From NCBI RefSeq assembly GCF_002878395.1, contig NC_061117.1, positions 223,400,543-223,464,542 of the forward strand: DNA of 64,000 nucleotides. The letters are read 5' to 3'. Source of the DNA: Capsicum annuum. Taxonomy: Eukaryota; Streptophyta; Magnoliopsida; Solanales; Solanaceae. Numbering within the stretch: position 1 is the stretch's first letter; every line of letters starts with the position of its first letter. Below are positions 24,701 to 37,207 of this stretch, one piece after another. The position numbers were made by a program, and so were the translations under genes. Under the pieces are notes generated by a model. It was given only the letters and a program-made list of their open reading frames with translations. It was not told the origin of the DNA and did not search any database.

Positions 24701-27589
24701 GAGATTTGTCTCACTACAAAGGTGTTTTTTTGTGTTGTTAACAGGTGGTTATTTGTTAGTACAGAAAAGTAAATCATGGACAGTGCACTTGTATCATTAC
24801 TGTTAGATGTTAGAAGTTGGCAGCTGCAATTTAGTTGGAAAATGGGGTCACTTCAATTGTGTTTTGCTGTTTGTTTTTACCATTTTGTGTGTTGTGTGCC
24901 AAGAGATTTTCTTTTTGGTCCAAAGTAGTAAGAGTCTAGTCCGATTTGATTTGATATGAAGTTTATAAATATAAAATAAAAAGTTTTAATTCAAAGGTCA
25001 TAATTTAAAATATATAGTAGAATGTATTAAAAGGAAATTATTTTTAGTTTTGTGATTGTAAATATGTACGGTGAAAAATTAAAATCAGAAAATTGTAAAA
25101 ACAAAAGAAAGCATCTTTTAAAATAAACAAAAAAGAAAAGGTAAAACAAAGTAAGTGAAAGTAATAATCACTTAAAACTTGTAAGTCAGTAAGTATGAGT
25201 AGTTGAAGTTGAAACTTTTTTTAAAAAGAAGTTAAAAGTTGGAAAAAAAGTACTTGAAAGTCCCATGTTAATTGGTGTTTACTGTTGACATGGGGGCATT
25301 AAAGGATCATTTGGTAGATGATTAAAGTTAGCAATGCAAAACTATATAGTAATATTTAAGTATGAATTAGATATGCAGAGTATATGTTAAAATCGGATAG
25401 AATAAGTAATATCATAAACAAAAGAAAAATAAGATGAATACATAAATTTATGTGGAAACTTTTGCGGGAAAGCCACGGGCAGAAACAGAGGAATTTCACT
25501 ATAATGGATGGAGAATACAATAAGGAAAATGACGTATTTTCTGAACGTCCAAAACCGGCTCACTAAACCGCAATTATATAATACGTGTGTACAAATAAAT
25601 TCTAGGCCCAAAAACGTACAGGGCCTGGGGATCCCTGCACTACCACCACATACCCCACAAAAAATCACAAACATAGGTCGCACCGTAAGCTTTTCAAGGC
25701 CAAATCAATAAAATTCGGATCACAAACTCTAACAGTTTAGTTATTTCATTTTCTGTCATATATATAAAATAATACATAGATACTTTTATAATTCATTCAT
25801 ATATTAAATATGCCAATTTTTAAATTAAAAATCACTTTTTACATATGTTGAATTCTATACCTAATTAAAAAAATGCCAGCAAATATGGGTAGGTACTAAT
25901 ATCATAAGAGGTAAAATTTTATCTTTTCAATGGAACATGTGATGTGTTGTTTTCCCTAATGTTATCTTTAGCTTTTTGAGATATCAATACTTTATTTTAT
26001 ATGGTTGTGGAGTTGTGTAGTCCTCTTTGGTCCTTTTATCCTCAAAATAAAAAGGTGCATTCCATGAATTAGATCTCAATAATTGCATTAGAGGGATAAA
26101 GAAAATCAAATAGAATACTTGGGATTAGATATCATGGCAATATGATTGGGACAATATTATAATGGAATTAGAAGTAGTTTACGAATTGTGAATCATATTA
26201 TTTTAATTTACTGAGCTCTCAATATATTATTATTATTATTATTATTATGCATATTAAATAAGTTCTTTAGTATAAATACGAAATTTAATATCCAAATTAT
26301 TAAATTTTATCAAATTCGTAATCAGAATACTAAATTCGCCCTACCTGAAAGAGTGTGAAAGTGATGTGTTACCTTAACATCATCTAATACACACCTTAAA
26401 AACTTCTGTAATTCATTGTATTAGTATTATTTTTAATCGTGGTATTCTATTATCATTAAAAGTTCTGGTGAAGTGATAGTATTTCTTCATTTTTAACTAG
26501 AAATTTCTATGTTCAAGTATTGGATGTGAAAGTCGTTTCTGATAGGAAGGTTTTATCTCTAAAAGTGACTTTTTTATATGTGAATTTAAATTAATCAGAT
26601 TCCAAAAGAGAAAATTGAACCTTTTAATGAAAAAAAAAAAAAAATATATTGGTATTTTAGCAAAAGTTTTAAGTGGGTGGGGTCTATAGTGGTTAGATTA
26701 TCACCACCTTCCAGCCATATTTGATCTGGTAGAACATGATTGCCTACCAAATAAGAAGCTCAAAGCAAAGAAAATCTCTGCAAAAATAATAATAATTAAT
26801 AAAAATAAATAAATAAATATAAAAGAGAATGAAAAAAAAAAAAGTTATGTACATAACTTTATTTTTTGATTAACTGTTTGATATTCAAAATTTACTAATT
26901 CAACTCATCGAGATTAACGTGTAAAGTACATGATATTTAAAAAACTGGAGCTTATAATTTATGAAATACAAGTTAACTTGGTAAATTAATATATGGATTA
27001 ATAAGCTAGCGAATATTAATTTTCCATTGTAATGGTATGAATGTGAATTTTAAACATCGAACGAAAAACAAAAAAAATAATAATGTGTCCATGGTAGGTC
27101 AAGACTTGAAGACCCTTTGAGCAAAGAATAACTGATCCTTATAAGCTCATAATTACTAAAATTAAAGTTTGTATTTTAATATTATAAACATTTCATTAAC
27201 TCTCTATTTTAATCCTTCCTCTTCCATATTCACATGCTACATGCAGTCAAAAATAAATTATTATTATTTTTTAATTTCCCATTTGCTATTTGATATTCAC
27301 TTGAAATTTGAAACTCGAGTAATTCACATTATATTGCTCAAGATTTATTTAGGAAAAAAACATCTATTAAAAATATAATGAATCCTAATCGTTATCATCT
27401 TGATTATGAAGATGTGTGTACTAAAAGAAATAGTAAATTAATAAAGAAAGTTTTTTCCGAAATGATTGAAAAAATAAAAAATTTCTAACCATTTTATTAT
27501 TCTGCTACACTATCATATAGACCTAATAAATAAAATAAAATAAATAAATAAAAATGATGATAGAGAGTACATTGAGAAGTTTACTTGTA
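24701..27589. other. Long intergenic stretch, no gene seen
   Basis: AT-rich, with an (ATT)n microsatellite at about 26223-26249, a degenerate SINE (26465-26625) and poly-A runs. Short ORFs at 25387-25711 on both strands overlap each other and show no family motif. Confidence 0.4.
26465..26625 (+). mobile_element. Degenerate SINE
   Basis: 'ggtgaagtgatagtatttct', a ruined box B ('tatgttcaagtattgg') and 'gataggaaggtttta' keep the order of the SINE head and body seen at 9330 and 18752. Old copy. Confidence 0.4.
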
Positions 27590-27900
27590 CCGAAGGTATT
27601 TATTAAGGCTCTGAACTATACACAAAATTGCTGAGACACACCTCGAATTTTAGGAGGGTCTTATTACCCCTGAACTAATTAAAACCGTATTTTTGACAAC
27701 CTTATTGTTTATGTGGCACATACGTGGCACATCGGTGAATCAACACACTGAAGATATCCACGTAGGCACACGTATGTGTCACGTAGGTACTAAGGTTGTC
27801 AAAAATACAATTATAATTAGTTCAAGGAGCAATAAAAACCTCCTAAAATTCGGGTATGTCTCAACAATTTCGTGTATAGTTTAAGGTGAAAACAATGCAT
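27590..27900. mobile_element. Hairpin (foldback) MITE
   Basis: The left arm, about 27600-27725 ('ctgaactatacacaaaattg', 'cgaattttaggagg', 'tatttttgacaacctta'), is the reverse complement of the right arm, about 27775-27890. The centre is rich in 'cacgta' palindromes. The 63-residue ORF at 27693 is repeat-derived. Confidence 0.7.
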
Positions 27901-28589
27901 TTTCTCAAAAAAAAAAAAAAAAATAGCAAATCTTTTCGACAAAATATAGGAACATATCTTAATAATATTATTGATGTTAGGTATACCAACTTAAAAAAAA
28001 TTGGCTAGTAAACAAACCCTACTGTATCTATGATTAAAAGTTGGTCATTCACGAATGTTCCAATTTTAGAGTGGTCACTAATGTTTGCGTCGATACTTTT
28101 AATAATAAAAAAGTAATTGAAAATAATTTTGCTATTGAAAAAAGAATCGGAAGGCACAAATTTTGTCTTACAAGACATAAATTAGTTTCAGAAGGTTATA
28201 TTTTACCAGACATGACTCAATTCCTATTGAACTTAAAAGACATAAATTTAGCTTTAAAAAAACATAAAGTTATGCCTTAATAAGCACTATTTATTCCTAT
28301 AATTTTTTTAACAAATAAATTAAAGTACATTATTATAAGTTAAAATTATTGACTTAATTAACGACAGAAACAAATCAATTATGTTAGGCATGTTTAATTA
28401 AGATTATTTATGTCAAATTAGGGTTTGGTTCCGATTCTACATCTTATGAAATTATTCACATCGAGCTACATATCAAATTAGGTTTTGGATTTAAGTAATA
28501 TCGTAAAAGAAAAATGTTTTTTCAAACATTATAATGAGCTGAACATTTCATCCACTCACTAACGCCGGACATTCCCTTCATTACTTTAA

Positions 28590-28760
28590 ACCAGATGGAC
28601 TTACTCCTTCCTTAGTTAAAAGTTTTGGTTTCGAGTCCCAGATAAGATTTTTTTTTTTAAAAAAAAAAAAAGAAAAAAAAAACTTGGTTGGAAGCGTTTT
28701 CCTTGAATGGATCCTACGCAACGCAAATCCATATTAGTCGGACTCCAAGACTGTAACCGA
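28590..28760 (+). mobile_element. Degenerate SINE
   Basis: 'ggtttcgagtccca' (box B), a long A/T homopolymer insertion, then 'ggaagcgttttccttgaatg' and 'ccatattagtcggactccaa', as in the better SINE copies. It lies about 190 bp upstream of the GGPPS-like start. Confidence 0.6.
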
Positions 28761-28889
28761 CCAAAAAAAGAAAGAGGACGGAGAATATTTCTAATTCTCA
28801 CGTTTAATAAGTGAATTAAATGTAAAACGTGAACCAGAAGAAAATTGATGGAACAAAAAAAATAATAATAATAGAGATCCCTACATGCC

Positions 28890-28898
28890 TATATAAAT
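28890..28898 (+). promoter_or_regulatory. Probable TATA box of the GGPPS small-subunit gene
   Basis: TATATAAAT about 50 bp upstream of the start codon at 28949, leaving room for a leader of roughly 20-30 nt. Inferred from position and sequence only. Confidence 0.55.
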
Positions 28899-28948
28899 AT
28901 TAGCTAATTTGCCATTTCAAAATTCATATTTCAAACAATTTTTAACCT

Positions 28949-29944
28949 ATGGCAAGTGTATTTTCCTTCTCAATAAATGGTTCAACAAGTCTATACACAC
29001 CAAATATACGTTCATCATCATCATTTTACAAACCAATAGTAGCTAAATTGGGCCCAAATCAATCTTATTGGGCCTCCATTGAAGCAGATATTGAAGCCCA
29101 TCTTAAGAAGGCCATCACAATTAGGCCTACTGAACCAGTGTTCGAGCCCATGCATTATTTGATTTTTTCAACGCCTAAGTCCACTGCGCCCGCGTTGTGC
29201 GTCGCAGCGTGCGAGCTGGTGGGTGGTGATAGAGCCGAAGCCATGCATGCAGCATCAGCAATACATCTCATGCATGTCGCGGCTTACACCCACCAGCACA
29301 TGCAAGTTGGGCCCGGGCCCGTAGTTGGACGTGAGTTAGGCCAGAACAGTAAGCCTGGTGTTGGGTTGCAATATAAAGAATTGGGCCTGGCCCGTATTAA
29401 TGAGCCCAAGATTGTACACAAGTACGGCCCGAATATGGAGCTACTCACGGGAGATGGGATCATGCCCCTTGCTATTGAGTTGCTAGCTAATGCCATGAGC
29501 CCGGCCCGAAAAAATTCAGACAAGATCCTGAGGGTCATTACTGAGGTGACACACGCTATGGGATCGAAAGGGCTAGTAGATGGCCTATATAGGGAGGTAG
29601 AATGGACTCGATCGGGCGACGGAAACGAGGAACTATTCGATTACGTGTGTAAGAAGAAAGAAGGGGAGATTCATGCATGTGGAGCTACTTGTGGTGCAAT
29701 TTTAGGTGATGGAAATGATGAAGAAATAGAAAGGTTAAAGAAATATGGGCTTTATGTTGGAATGATACAAGGGATAATAAATGGATCAATAGGAAGAAAT
29801 TATAATAAAAAAAGAATGGAGAAAAAAGTGGAAGAATTGAGAGTATTGGCCATGAAGGAATTGAATGCAAATTTCAAAGGGAAAAAAGTAGTCGGGCAAA
29901 TTGCTAGTCTTATTGAAGACTTTGGTGTCTCTATCAAATTGTGA
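28949..29944 (+). CDS. Geranylgeranyl diphosphate synthase small subunit (type I SSU-like), plastid
   Basis: Intronless ORF of 331 residues. The N-terminus is Ser-rich (MASVFSFSINGSTSLY), as expected of a plastid transit peptide. The prenyltransferase fold is recognisable (YGPNMELLTGDGIMPLAIEL), but both aspartate-rich catalytic motifs are gone: the first is replaced around residues 106-118 (HLMHVAAYTHQHM) and the second by LYVGMIQGIIN. Instead it carries two CxxxC motifs, C84-V-A-A-C88 and C244-G-A-T-C248, which in this family mediate binding to a catalytic GGPPS subunit and shift or enhance its product. The product is therefore probably a non-catalytic partner feeding monoterpene, carotenoid or chlorophyll precursors. 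Odd point: residues about 119-150 form a Gly/Pro-rich stretch longer than I recall in other SSUs. Type I rather than type II is my best guess. Confidence 0.92.
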   Translation: MASVFSFSINGSTSLYTPNIRSSSSFYKPIVAKLGPNQSYWASIEADIEAHLKKAITIRPTEPVFEPMHYLIFSTPKSTAPALCVAACELVGGDRAEAMHAASAIHLMHVAAYTHQHMQVGPGPVVGRELGQNSKPGVGLQYKELGLARINEPKIVHKYGPNMELLTGDGIMPLAIELLANAMSPARKNSDKILRVITEVTHAMGSKGLVDGLYREVEWTRSGDGNEELFDYVCKKKEGEIHACGATCGAILGDGNDEEIERLKKYGLYVGMIQGIINGSIGRNYNKKRMEKKVEELRVLAMKELNANFKGKKVVGQIASLIEDFGVSIKL

Positions 29945-31104
29945 TCATATTGTTTAAAAAGAAAATTTTAGCAGCTCAATTGATCGACTATAAATTATAG
30001 GTGAAAGTTCGATTTCGTGTAATCATAAAAGAAAATCTTGTTTAGATTTTAAGTGAACAACATATTTAGTAACTTGTTAGGCCAATAGTTGTGCCAAATT
30101 TTAGCTTCTCTTTCCATTTTTATGCTTCTTTCACCTCCTAATTTATTAAGTGTTGAATTATTTCCCGTGTAGCCCAAAGCTCATGTAATTTCACCATCGA
30201 TTCAGTTAGGAAAAGAGAATAACGGATAATTGAGATGTTTTATAACACATAAATAATGATAGTTTAAGTGGTAAAAGAAAACAACGGATAGTTGAAGTGT
30301 AAAAGTTGCAAAAAAAAAAATAGTAACAATTTTTAATGTGTTTTTGACCATTGCCTCTAAATTTTAAGTACTAACAAGTAGGTATTAAAATATTTACATC
30401 CGCTAATCAATTTCAAATTTGTAAATGAATCTTTAATTTCCTGATATTAGTATGCCATTAAGAAATCTCTTTTCAACTATCAATATGAGACTTTTGTTCA
30501 CACACCCAATAATCTCTTGCTCGAATTAAGTTGTATGTGGCCATCCCCATGATCCACGAGTCAACTTTCTTAAGAATAATAATTTACATTTCAAATATTG
30601 TCAGGGTAGTTTAGTTGTAATGAAGTTTTAATTTTCTTAATACATGTTTATTGATTTTATTTTCTTTTCCACCTCAATTCTCTTATAGACCAAAATTCAA
30701 CATCTATATTACTATAAATTATTTCTTGAAGTTATACAGAAAATTTTTACCCTTTTGTAAATGAAATTGCCCAGTCCAACTGAATGATTTTATTAATTAA
30801 TCAAAAATGGAGGGGGTTGTAATGTCATGATCATATTTAATATGATTATGAAAACAAAGCAAATGACTTTTATTAATTAATCTAATATACTATATACAAA
30901 GCATATGAAAACATGTTTTTTCAGTTTATAAAAATAAAAAATTTGGTGGAACATTACTTTCTATATTTTTCTACCTTTCTGTGATCCCACATTCACTGCA
31001 CATCAAATGTATCTCTGGCTTATTTGTATTTTTCTTAAATTTATTCAAAATCTATTTAATTCTACTACCATGAATATGTGTAATGCCATTTCTATATATA
31101 TGTA
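29945..31104. other. 3' flank of GGPPS-like gene, no further gene
   Basis: AT-rich, with no ORF of interest and no recognised repeat until the MITE at 31105. Confidence 0.45.
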
Positions 31105-31325
31105 CTCCCTCCGTCTCAAATTTTCTAATTTAATGTCCCATTTTACTTGTCTTTTTTCATTAATCAAGATAAGATAATTTTTTTTCTATGTTTTACCCTT
31201 TGCATTAATTACTTTTTCTTCAAGTTAAATATAAACATCATTTAATAGGGGTACTATGGTAAACTAGGCATGTTATTAATTATTTTTTTTTATCAATGTG
31301 TCATCTCAATTTGGGACGGAGGGAG
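31105..31325. mobile_element. Stowaway-like MITE
   Basis: Well preserved. TA, then 'ctccctccgtctcaaat' at the left; 'atttgggacggagggag', then TA at the right, the two ends being inverted copies. About 221 bp. Confidence 0.85.
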
Positions 31326-31431
31326 TATTTGTGTATCTAAAAATTCTAATTGTTACTGTCTATATATATAGTTGGCCGCACATTCATCGAACTTCTACAT
31401 TGAAACAACACATATATACACATATAGGAAA

Positions 31432-31508
31432 CAAACTTCGGCAGAAATGCAAGGTAAAGCTGCGTACGATACACCCTTTTGGTGGAGCCCTTCCCCAAAT
31501 ATACACTT
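31432..31508 (+). mobile_element. TS-type SINE fragment
   Basis: 'ggcagaaatgcaaggtaaag', 'ctgcgtacgata', 'ggtggagcccttccccaa' match the middle part of the TS-like SINE. The tRNA head is missing. Confidence 0.6.
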
Positions 31509-32263
31509 AGTTGACCACACATAAAGTTGGCTACATATGCAAATATTGTATAAATACAAATGAGATGTTATTTGGGCGTCTATACATGTATTCTGCTACA
31601 TTTTGAAATCAAAATACTACGTTTAGAAATATAGAAAAATCTCAATTATTATTTTTCCTCTGAACATCATATTAATGGTCATGATTCAAAATTTAGACGT
31701 CGTGGATTCTGAAGCAAAAATATAGGTGTTAGATAATACTCGTAATACTTAATGCTAGCGAAATATTAAAAAATGACTAACATTTAGGCATACTTATTTT
31801 TTGTACAAATACATAAAGTTTTGATGAACGATAGTATCTACATTGATCCACCGTTCATTTTAAACAGTAACGGATCCAGGATTTAATCTCCCACTCACAT
31901 CCAACAATATAATCACAATACTAAAACTACATTAACAGAGGAGCAGCAACTTTTTTACATTTGTACTCACACCAAGAAATTGCACTAGGGACCCAAATTT
32001 TAACAATAATTCCAATACTAACCAAATACTACTATCGAATAATCCAGCATACGGTAGCTTCGCGTCACTAGCTTTTCAACTAATCGTGATGACCAATTGT
32101 GTGAATCAACGGTTCCTCTCATACTTAGCAAATCTTAACATTGATCGATGCCTTACGATCATCAATCATCACTACATCATCTACGCCACTATAATACCAT
32201 AACAACAACTACGTCTCAGTTCTAATAAACACAGCGATGACTATATGAATCCTTACTATCGAA

Positions 32264-32299
32264 CCCCCCACCCCCACCCCCACTCCCACCCCCACCCCA
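32264..32299. repeat. C-rich (CCCCA)n microsatellite
   Basis: About 36 bp of C-runs broken by A or T, located just past the stop of the S40-like gene, so probably in its 3' UTR (G-rich in the transcript). Confidence 0.8.
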
Positions 32300-32306
32300 T
32301 GTAATG

Positions 32307-32894
32307 CTATTCAAGGAACCCTGTTTTGCTTAGTATTGCATTTCTCACCCTGCTTAAATCTCTCCCTTTTAGTGTTCTTCCAACACCTTCACATACAGAG
32401 AAAGAAGTTATTTTACTTCTCTCAAGTTTTGTAGCAATCCATTCATGTGGAGGCATCATTTCATCTTCATCATCATCGTCGTCCTCGTCCTCATCCTCAT
32501 CAAATACGGTACTATTTCTTACCACATTATGTCCACCACCATCAGAACCATCACCACCATTTTCCTTGTACCCCCACGAGGCTTTTTTCGCACTTGTACC
32601 ATAAATTTTTGACCAATCAGGTATGTTTACTGGAGCTGAGTACTGAGTTATTTTAGCTTCATGATTCGAACTCTTGTTCGATCTTGGGATCATTTTGGCT
32701 GCACTGGGCAGCCTCCTAGGACTGAAATGTGATGACGGCTCTTTGTTTCTGCTGGAATTTGAACCTGATTCGCGTCTTTCATTGATAAAATTACCCCATA
32801 TTTCTTCTTCTTGAAATTCTTCATGCCTCATTGATGTCCATCCACTACTACCTTGGCTATACAAATTGTATCTCCCTTCATATGACGATGACAT
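32307..32894 (-). CDS. Senescence-regulator S40-like protein (DUF584)
   Basis: Uninterrupted 195-residue ORF. Hallmarks of the plant S40/DUF584 family are present in order: [14 protein letters not shown] near residues 87-100, then [12 protein letters not shown], and the C-terminal [24 protein letters not shown]. Between them is an acidic run of about 18 Asp/Glu residues (near 132-148) encoded by a GAN repeat. Family members are small, nuclear-associated proteins linked to senescence, with no known enzyme activity. A T-rich acceptor-like TATGTAG ends a few bases before the ATG, so a leader intron is likely, with the upstream exon perhaps near 33860-34020. That intron would then contain the MITE and SINE at 32961-33725. 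Confidence 0.9.
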   Translation of the reverse strand: MSSSYEGRYNLYSQGSSGWTSMRHEEFQEEEIWGNFINERRESGSNSSRNKEPSSHFSPRRLPSAAKMIPRSNKSSNHEAKITQYSAPVNIPDWSKIYGTSAKKASWGYKENGGDGSDGGGHNVVRNSTVFDEDEDEDDDDDEDEMMPPHEWIATKLERSKITSFSVCEGVGRTLKGRDLSRVRNAILSKTGFLE

Positions 32895-32960
32895 CTTCTA
32901 CATAACCAAAAATTCAATCAAAACTTTATAAATACAAAATTAATGATTTTATGTAAAGGG

Positions 32961-33200
32961 GTATAATACATAAATATGTACTTTAACTTAGCCTCAGTTC
33001 ACATGCAGGACTGCCAACTTTAGATGTGCACAAGTAGACACTCAAACTTGTATAAAGTTGAACAAGTACACACATGCATCCTATGTGGCATAATACATGT
33101 AGGATGTCATGTAGGACATAAATTGCCTACGTTGGATGCCACATAGGATGCAAGTGTCTTCTTGTTCAAGTTTAAGTGTCTACTTGTGCACACCCAAAAC
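32961..33200. mobile_element. Palindromic MITE, copy 3 (right end lost)
   Basis: Matches the elements at 13273 and 13613 ('ataatacataaatatg', 'gtctacttgtgcacacccaa') but lacks the right terminal repeat. It lies upstream of the S40-like ATG. Confidence 0.7.
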
Positions 33201-33547
33201 TGGTACGTACATGAAAGTTGATCCAATTACAAAAAAGAAACTTTTAAGTTGCAATCGATGAACAAAGTATGTTGTTGATCCAAATGGCCAAAAAAGAAAA
33301 AAAAAACTTTTAAGTTGAATATAAACTTCAAATTCTGAATTCCCCTCTAAAATTTTTTAGGATTTGCCTCCCAGTGGAGTCAAACTTTATGGTAAAATGA
33401 TGAGTAAGTTGATTATACTTTTCTAAAAATATCAAATATCTAGAGCTGGGAGAATCTAGCTAACATAACTGAGCCTAATACTTTCGACACAAAACATAAC
33501 TTCATATATAAAACTTTGTGAATAATAGTGGTTTAGAAATTAAACCA

Positions 33548-33725
33548 TACTTTTACAAGTATAGCTGGTACAATATTAAGAGCCAGGTCGAGGGTTCGAC
33601 TTTGAGTATGAAAAAAACTCTGTTAGGAGCGCTGCCACCTTAATGGGCCCTGCAATGCGCGATCTGAATTAGTCGGGGCTCCAATGCGGACACCAGACAT
33701 CGGATGGGAAACAAAAAAAAAACAT
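33548..33725 (+). mobile_element. tRNA-derived SINE
   Basis: Box-B-like 'gagggttcgacttt', body 'taggagcgctgccacctta' and 'tgcgcgatctgaattagtc', tail 'ggatgggaaac' followed by A10. It closely resembles the copies at 37208 and 61140. Confidence 0.75.
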
Positions 33726-34309
33726 TCACAAAAATAAACTCACAGAACTTAAATCCTGAATCTTAATAAATTTATACTTTTATAAGTATAGATGGTACAA
33801 TATTAAACATTCATAAGAAATAAACTCATAGAGATTAAATCCTGAATTGTTAACAAGTTTGTAGAATGTACCTCTCTATCTCTATGATTGAAACTTGCAA
33901 CAATTAGCTTTCTTGAAATCTTGAAAATTGTATATTATCTGCAAAAACAAAAGAAAAATTCTCATTTAAGAAAAATAAAATAGAAAGTTCGTGTTTTTTT
34001 ATACCTTAAAAAATTTTGTTGTGGAGTTTTCTCAGAAGGGAAGAGTCATATAGGGGAGAAGGGAATAGTGAGCAATTATAGGGAGAGATAACGACAATAA
34101 ATTTTGGACTTAAAAAGAGATTTCTCAAATAATTGACCAATGTTTATTTATTTTTTGTATTTAAAAAAATGCTTGAATATTTTTTGATAAGAAAAAGTTA
34201 GTGAGATCACCATATGAAATCTGTAAAATAATTCACTTAATCTGACAATTTGATTAATGTTAGATTCATCTTAGCTACGTTTTGAGTTTTAAATTACAAA
34301 TTCAAATCC

Positions 34310-34870
34310 ACCTATGTCATCGCCACCACCACCAACCACTGTCGACAATAAATATCCCTGCCAACCACTATTGTCAACCACTACCACACTTACTACCTTT
34401 AATATTCTAATTATATTCACCGTCACCATCGCCATCAACAGCACCACCATCATCAATCACTACCTGTCAATCCCTACTATCGACCAACTCATCTATCACA
34501 ACTAGCACCATCGCTAACTACCACTAATACATCAAACCCTCTACACATTCTTTGGCTATCATCACCATTGTCACCAGTTACGCCACCTCTACCATCACTT
34601 CAACCACTACCATCGCTATAATTTATCTCTACTAGTAACCATCTCCACCATCACAACTAACAACATTTCCAACACATTATCAACCATCATGCATTCATTT
34701 TTCATACATCATAATCAACACCTCCAACTACTAACATCAAGCAACGTCACATCACAAACACCACCATCACTATCAACCTTCATTATCATAACAGTCACTA
34801 CAATACCAATCGTCATAACTATTACCATCAACATTACTAATTACTAAAATCAATTATTGTCACTGCAAAT
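34310..34870. repeat. Degenerate (CAC/ATC)n low-complexity tract
   Basis: About 560 bp of strongly biased C/A/T sequence with recurring 'caccac', 'catcac' and 'caacca'. Almost no G occurs. It looks like a decayed trinucleotide microsatellite. The 63-residue Thr/Ser/Ile-rich ORF at 34314 is compositional. Confidence 0.7.
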
Positions 34871-35199
34871 ATTAGTATAAACCATTCTCACTATCACTAA
34901 CAAACATAAATATATTTTTTTCAATCGAATAATAATATTGTTGTATTAAATTACATATTTTTATCTATATAATTAATTTTTTATTTGAATTGCAGTTTTT
35001 ATTTTATTACATGCACAAATAATTTTTTTTTACACATTCAAATATTGAAAAACAAACAGCCACAATCATTCACTTTTTAAATTTAAAAATAATATTTTAA
35101 TCATTCACGTGTCCATTCAAATCTCCAAATCTTAAAAGACCAAAAGCAGCCTAAGTCTCAATCACATGAAAATTAGCTGTTTAATTCTCTGTTCCCTTT

Positions 35200-35490
35200 C
35201 CTGTTTGTTTCCTTAAATTGGCTACTTCTGCAATAGTTTGTTTGGTTGATAGAATTAGTTATTTTAAAATAATTAATTTTAAAATTAAGTATTTTGAAAT
35301 TAGTTATTTACTTATGGATATAGAATAATTTATTTGATTATTAAGATATAAATGATAAAATAAATAATTATAGAGCTAATTAAAATATTTAATTAAATAT
35401 GAAATAAAATAATTTTATATTTTATCTTGAAATTATTATACCTTATACTTCAGAGAGTCACACCAAACGACTCCTTAAGAGCTTTTATAT
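35200..35490. repeat. AT-rich MITE-like element
   Basis: Bounded by 'tttgtttggttgataga' and 'cacaccaaacgactcc', near-inverted ends resembling the 'cgtttggt' group at 17585. Borders uncertain. Confidence 0.35.
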
Positions 35491-35889
35491 ATTTTATAAA
35501 ATAAAAAGGGTCTATAGGCTATAAGCACCTAGATTAGAGCTTTTCCTAGTGCATTACACGTGTAGATTTTTAACATAATTTAAACCCTAATTTAAATTAT
35601 CATGTGTAAGTTAAACCTTGTTTTTTTTCACACATAACCCCTTGTTAACAAAAAGTTAATCACTTACGAGTTACGACTTTATTAATTAAGTTAAGGTGAA
35701 TTTCCATGAAAGCTCAAGGTGATAATCAAATTAACTTTAATTATGTCTATGTGTCCACCACTTTAATTAATATTTTTTAAAAAAGGCACACTGATTAATG
35801 TTTCTCTGAATAAAGTCAGATTCTGATGAAGATTCCTAAATCCTCATGGCATGTTCTCCGTGTTGGTCCTACTGGAAACTTACGATATA

Positions 35890-36109
35890 CTTCCTTCTTC
35901 TCAAATTTTCTAATTTAATTTTTTATTTATTTATTTTTTTTATTAATCAAGAAAAGATATTTTTCTTTTCATATTTTACCCTTTACATTAATTATTTTTT
36001 TTAAATTAAAATATAAATATTATTTAATAGAGGCACTACGATAAACTAATTATGTTATTAATTATTTTTCTTAATCAATATGCTATCTCAATTTGGAACG
36101 AGGAGGAAG
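35890..36109. mobile_element. Degenerate Stowaway-like MITE
   Basis: 'cttccttcttctcaaatttt' on the left and 'tttggaacgaggaggaag' on the right correspond to the copy at 31105 with several substitutions. The length, about 220 bp, is the same. Confidence 0.7.
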
Positions 36110-36792
36110 TATATATAAAAAAAAAGTGTGTTGTTAAAAATTATCAAAAAAAAATAAATTTTATTAGAAGAAATTCCAAAAATTCAGAAATTGGTTCGAG
36201 CTAGGCTTTCTGAACGTAAAAATTTTTTAAAATTAAAAAATTTATAAAATTCGATCAAATATCAATAGCAAGTAAATATTTAAATTTTATGACCAAACTC
36301 GATTTTCTTTCTTTTACACTACTACTGTAATTTAATATTCTTTTAACAAATTAATTATCTTAGTTTCACATAAATTAGTTTCTTCTACCTAATTATTATA
36401 AACAGTTATTTGTGGATATTTTTTGAACGATTTAATAATGTGACATACTTTTAAATTATTAATATATATGATTTTTCTTTTTTAAATTTCATTCAGTATC
36501 CAATATTTATAAACTGAAGTGAAATCATGAGAATTTTTGCGTAATATATTACTACAAATATTAGAAAGATTGAACTCTTAAATTAACTGAGATATAACAA
36601 TCTCAAAATGTTATATTTTACTACAAAACAAGAAATAAGAAATAAAAATGGTAATTGATTATTACCAAACAAGAATTAAATAAGAAATAAAAAAGTCAAA
36701 ATAGGCTGCAAATATTTTACATTTAAACAAGAGAATACATTTTTGTAAAGTGCATGTGTTCAACATGACGACATAACCATCTTAATTTTGTA

Positions 36793-37038
36793 CTCTTCCG
36801 TCCCATTTTATGTGTCGCCGTTTAACCGGACATGAAATTTAAGAAAAAGAAAAGATTTGGTAAAGTTTATCAAATTATTCTTTATCAAAAAATATATCAA
36901 TATCTTTTTTTTTAATTAAACAAGATCAATAAGGATAAAAGGATAATTATGTCTTTAAAAAGTTGTCAAGGAAAGACGGCACTTACTTTGAAATGAATTA
37001 AAAAGAAAATGATGATAAATAATTTGGGACGGAGGGAG
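36793..37038. mobile_element. Stowaway-like MITE
   Basis: Left 'ctcttccgtcccattttatg', right 'taatttgggacggagggag', flanked by TA. The interior 'gtcgccgtttaaccgg' differs from the 31105 copy, so this is another subfamily. Confidence 0.7.
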
Positions 37039-37207
37039 TAAATAGTAAAAGCAAAGAAGAATTTGTTGGACAACTCATGGTTGAGAATATTCAAAGCTAA
37101 CAAGAGAGAAAAAAGTTAAAGAAGTACCTTGTAAGTAATTTTCAATGAAAGGACACAATGAATTTAATCTCTTCACCAATGAGTTGTGGTGAGTGTATGA
37201 AATTGTT

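Noticed and set aside
28041..28280. 79-residue plus-strand ORF
   Set aside because: Built of repeated 'gacataaatt'-type phrases seen in dispersed AT-rich repeats; no family resemblance.
34314..34505. 63-residue Thr/Ile/Ser-rich ORF
   Set aside because: Compositional artefact of the CAC/ATC tract.
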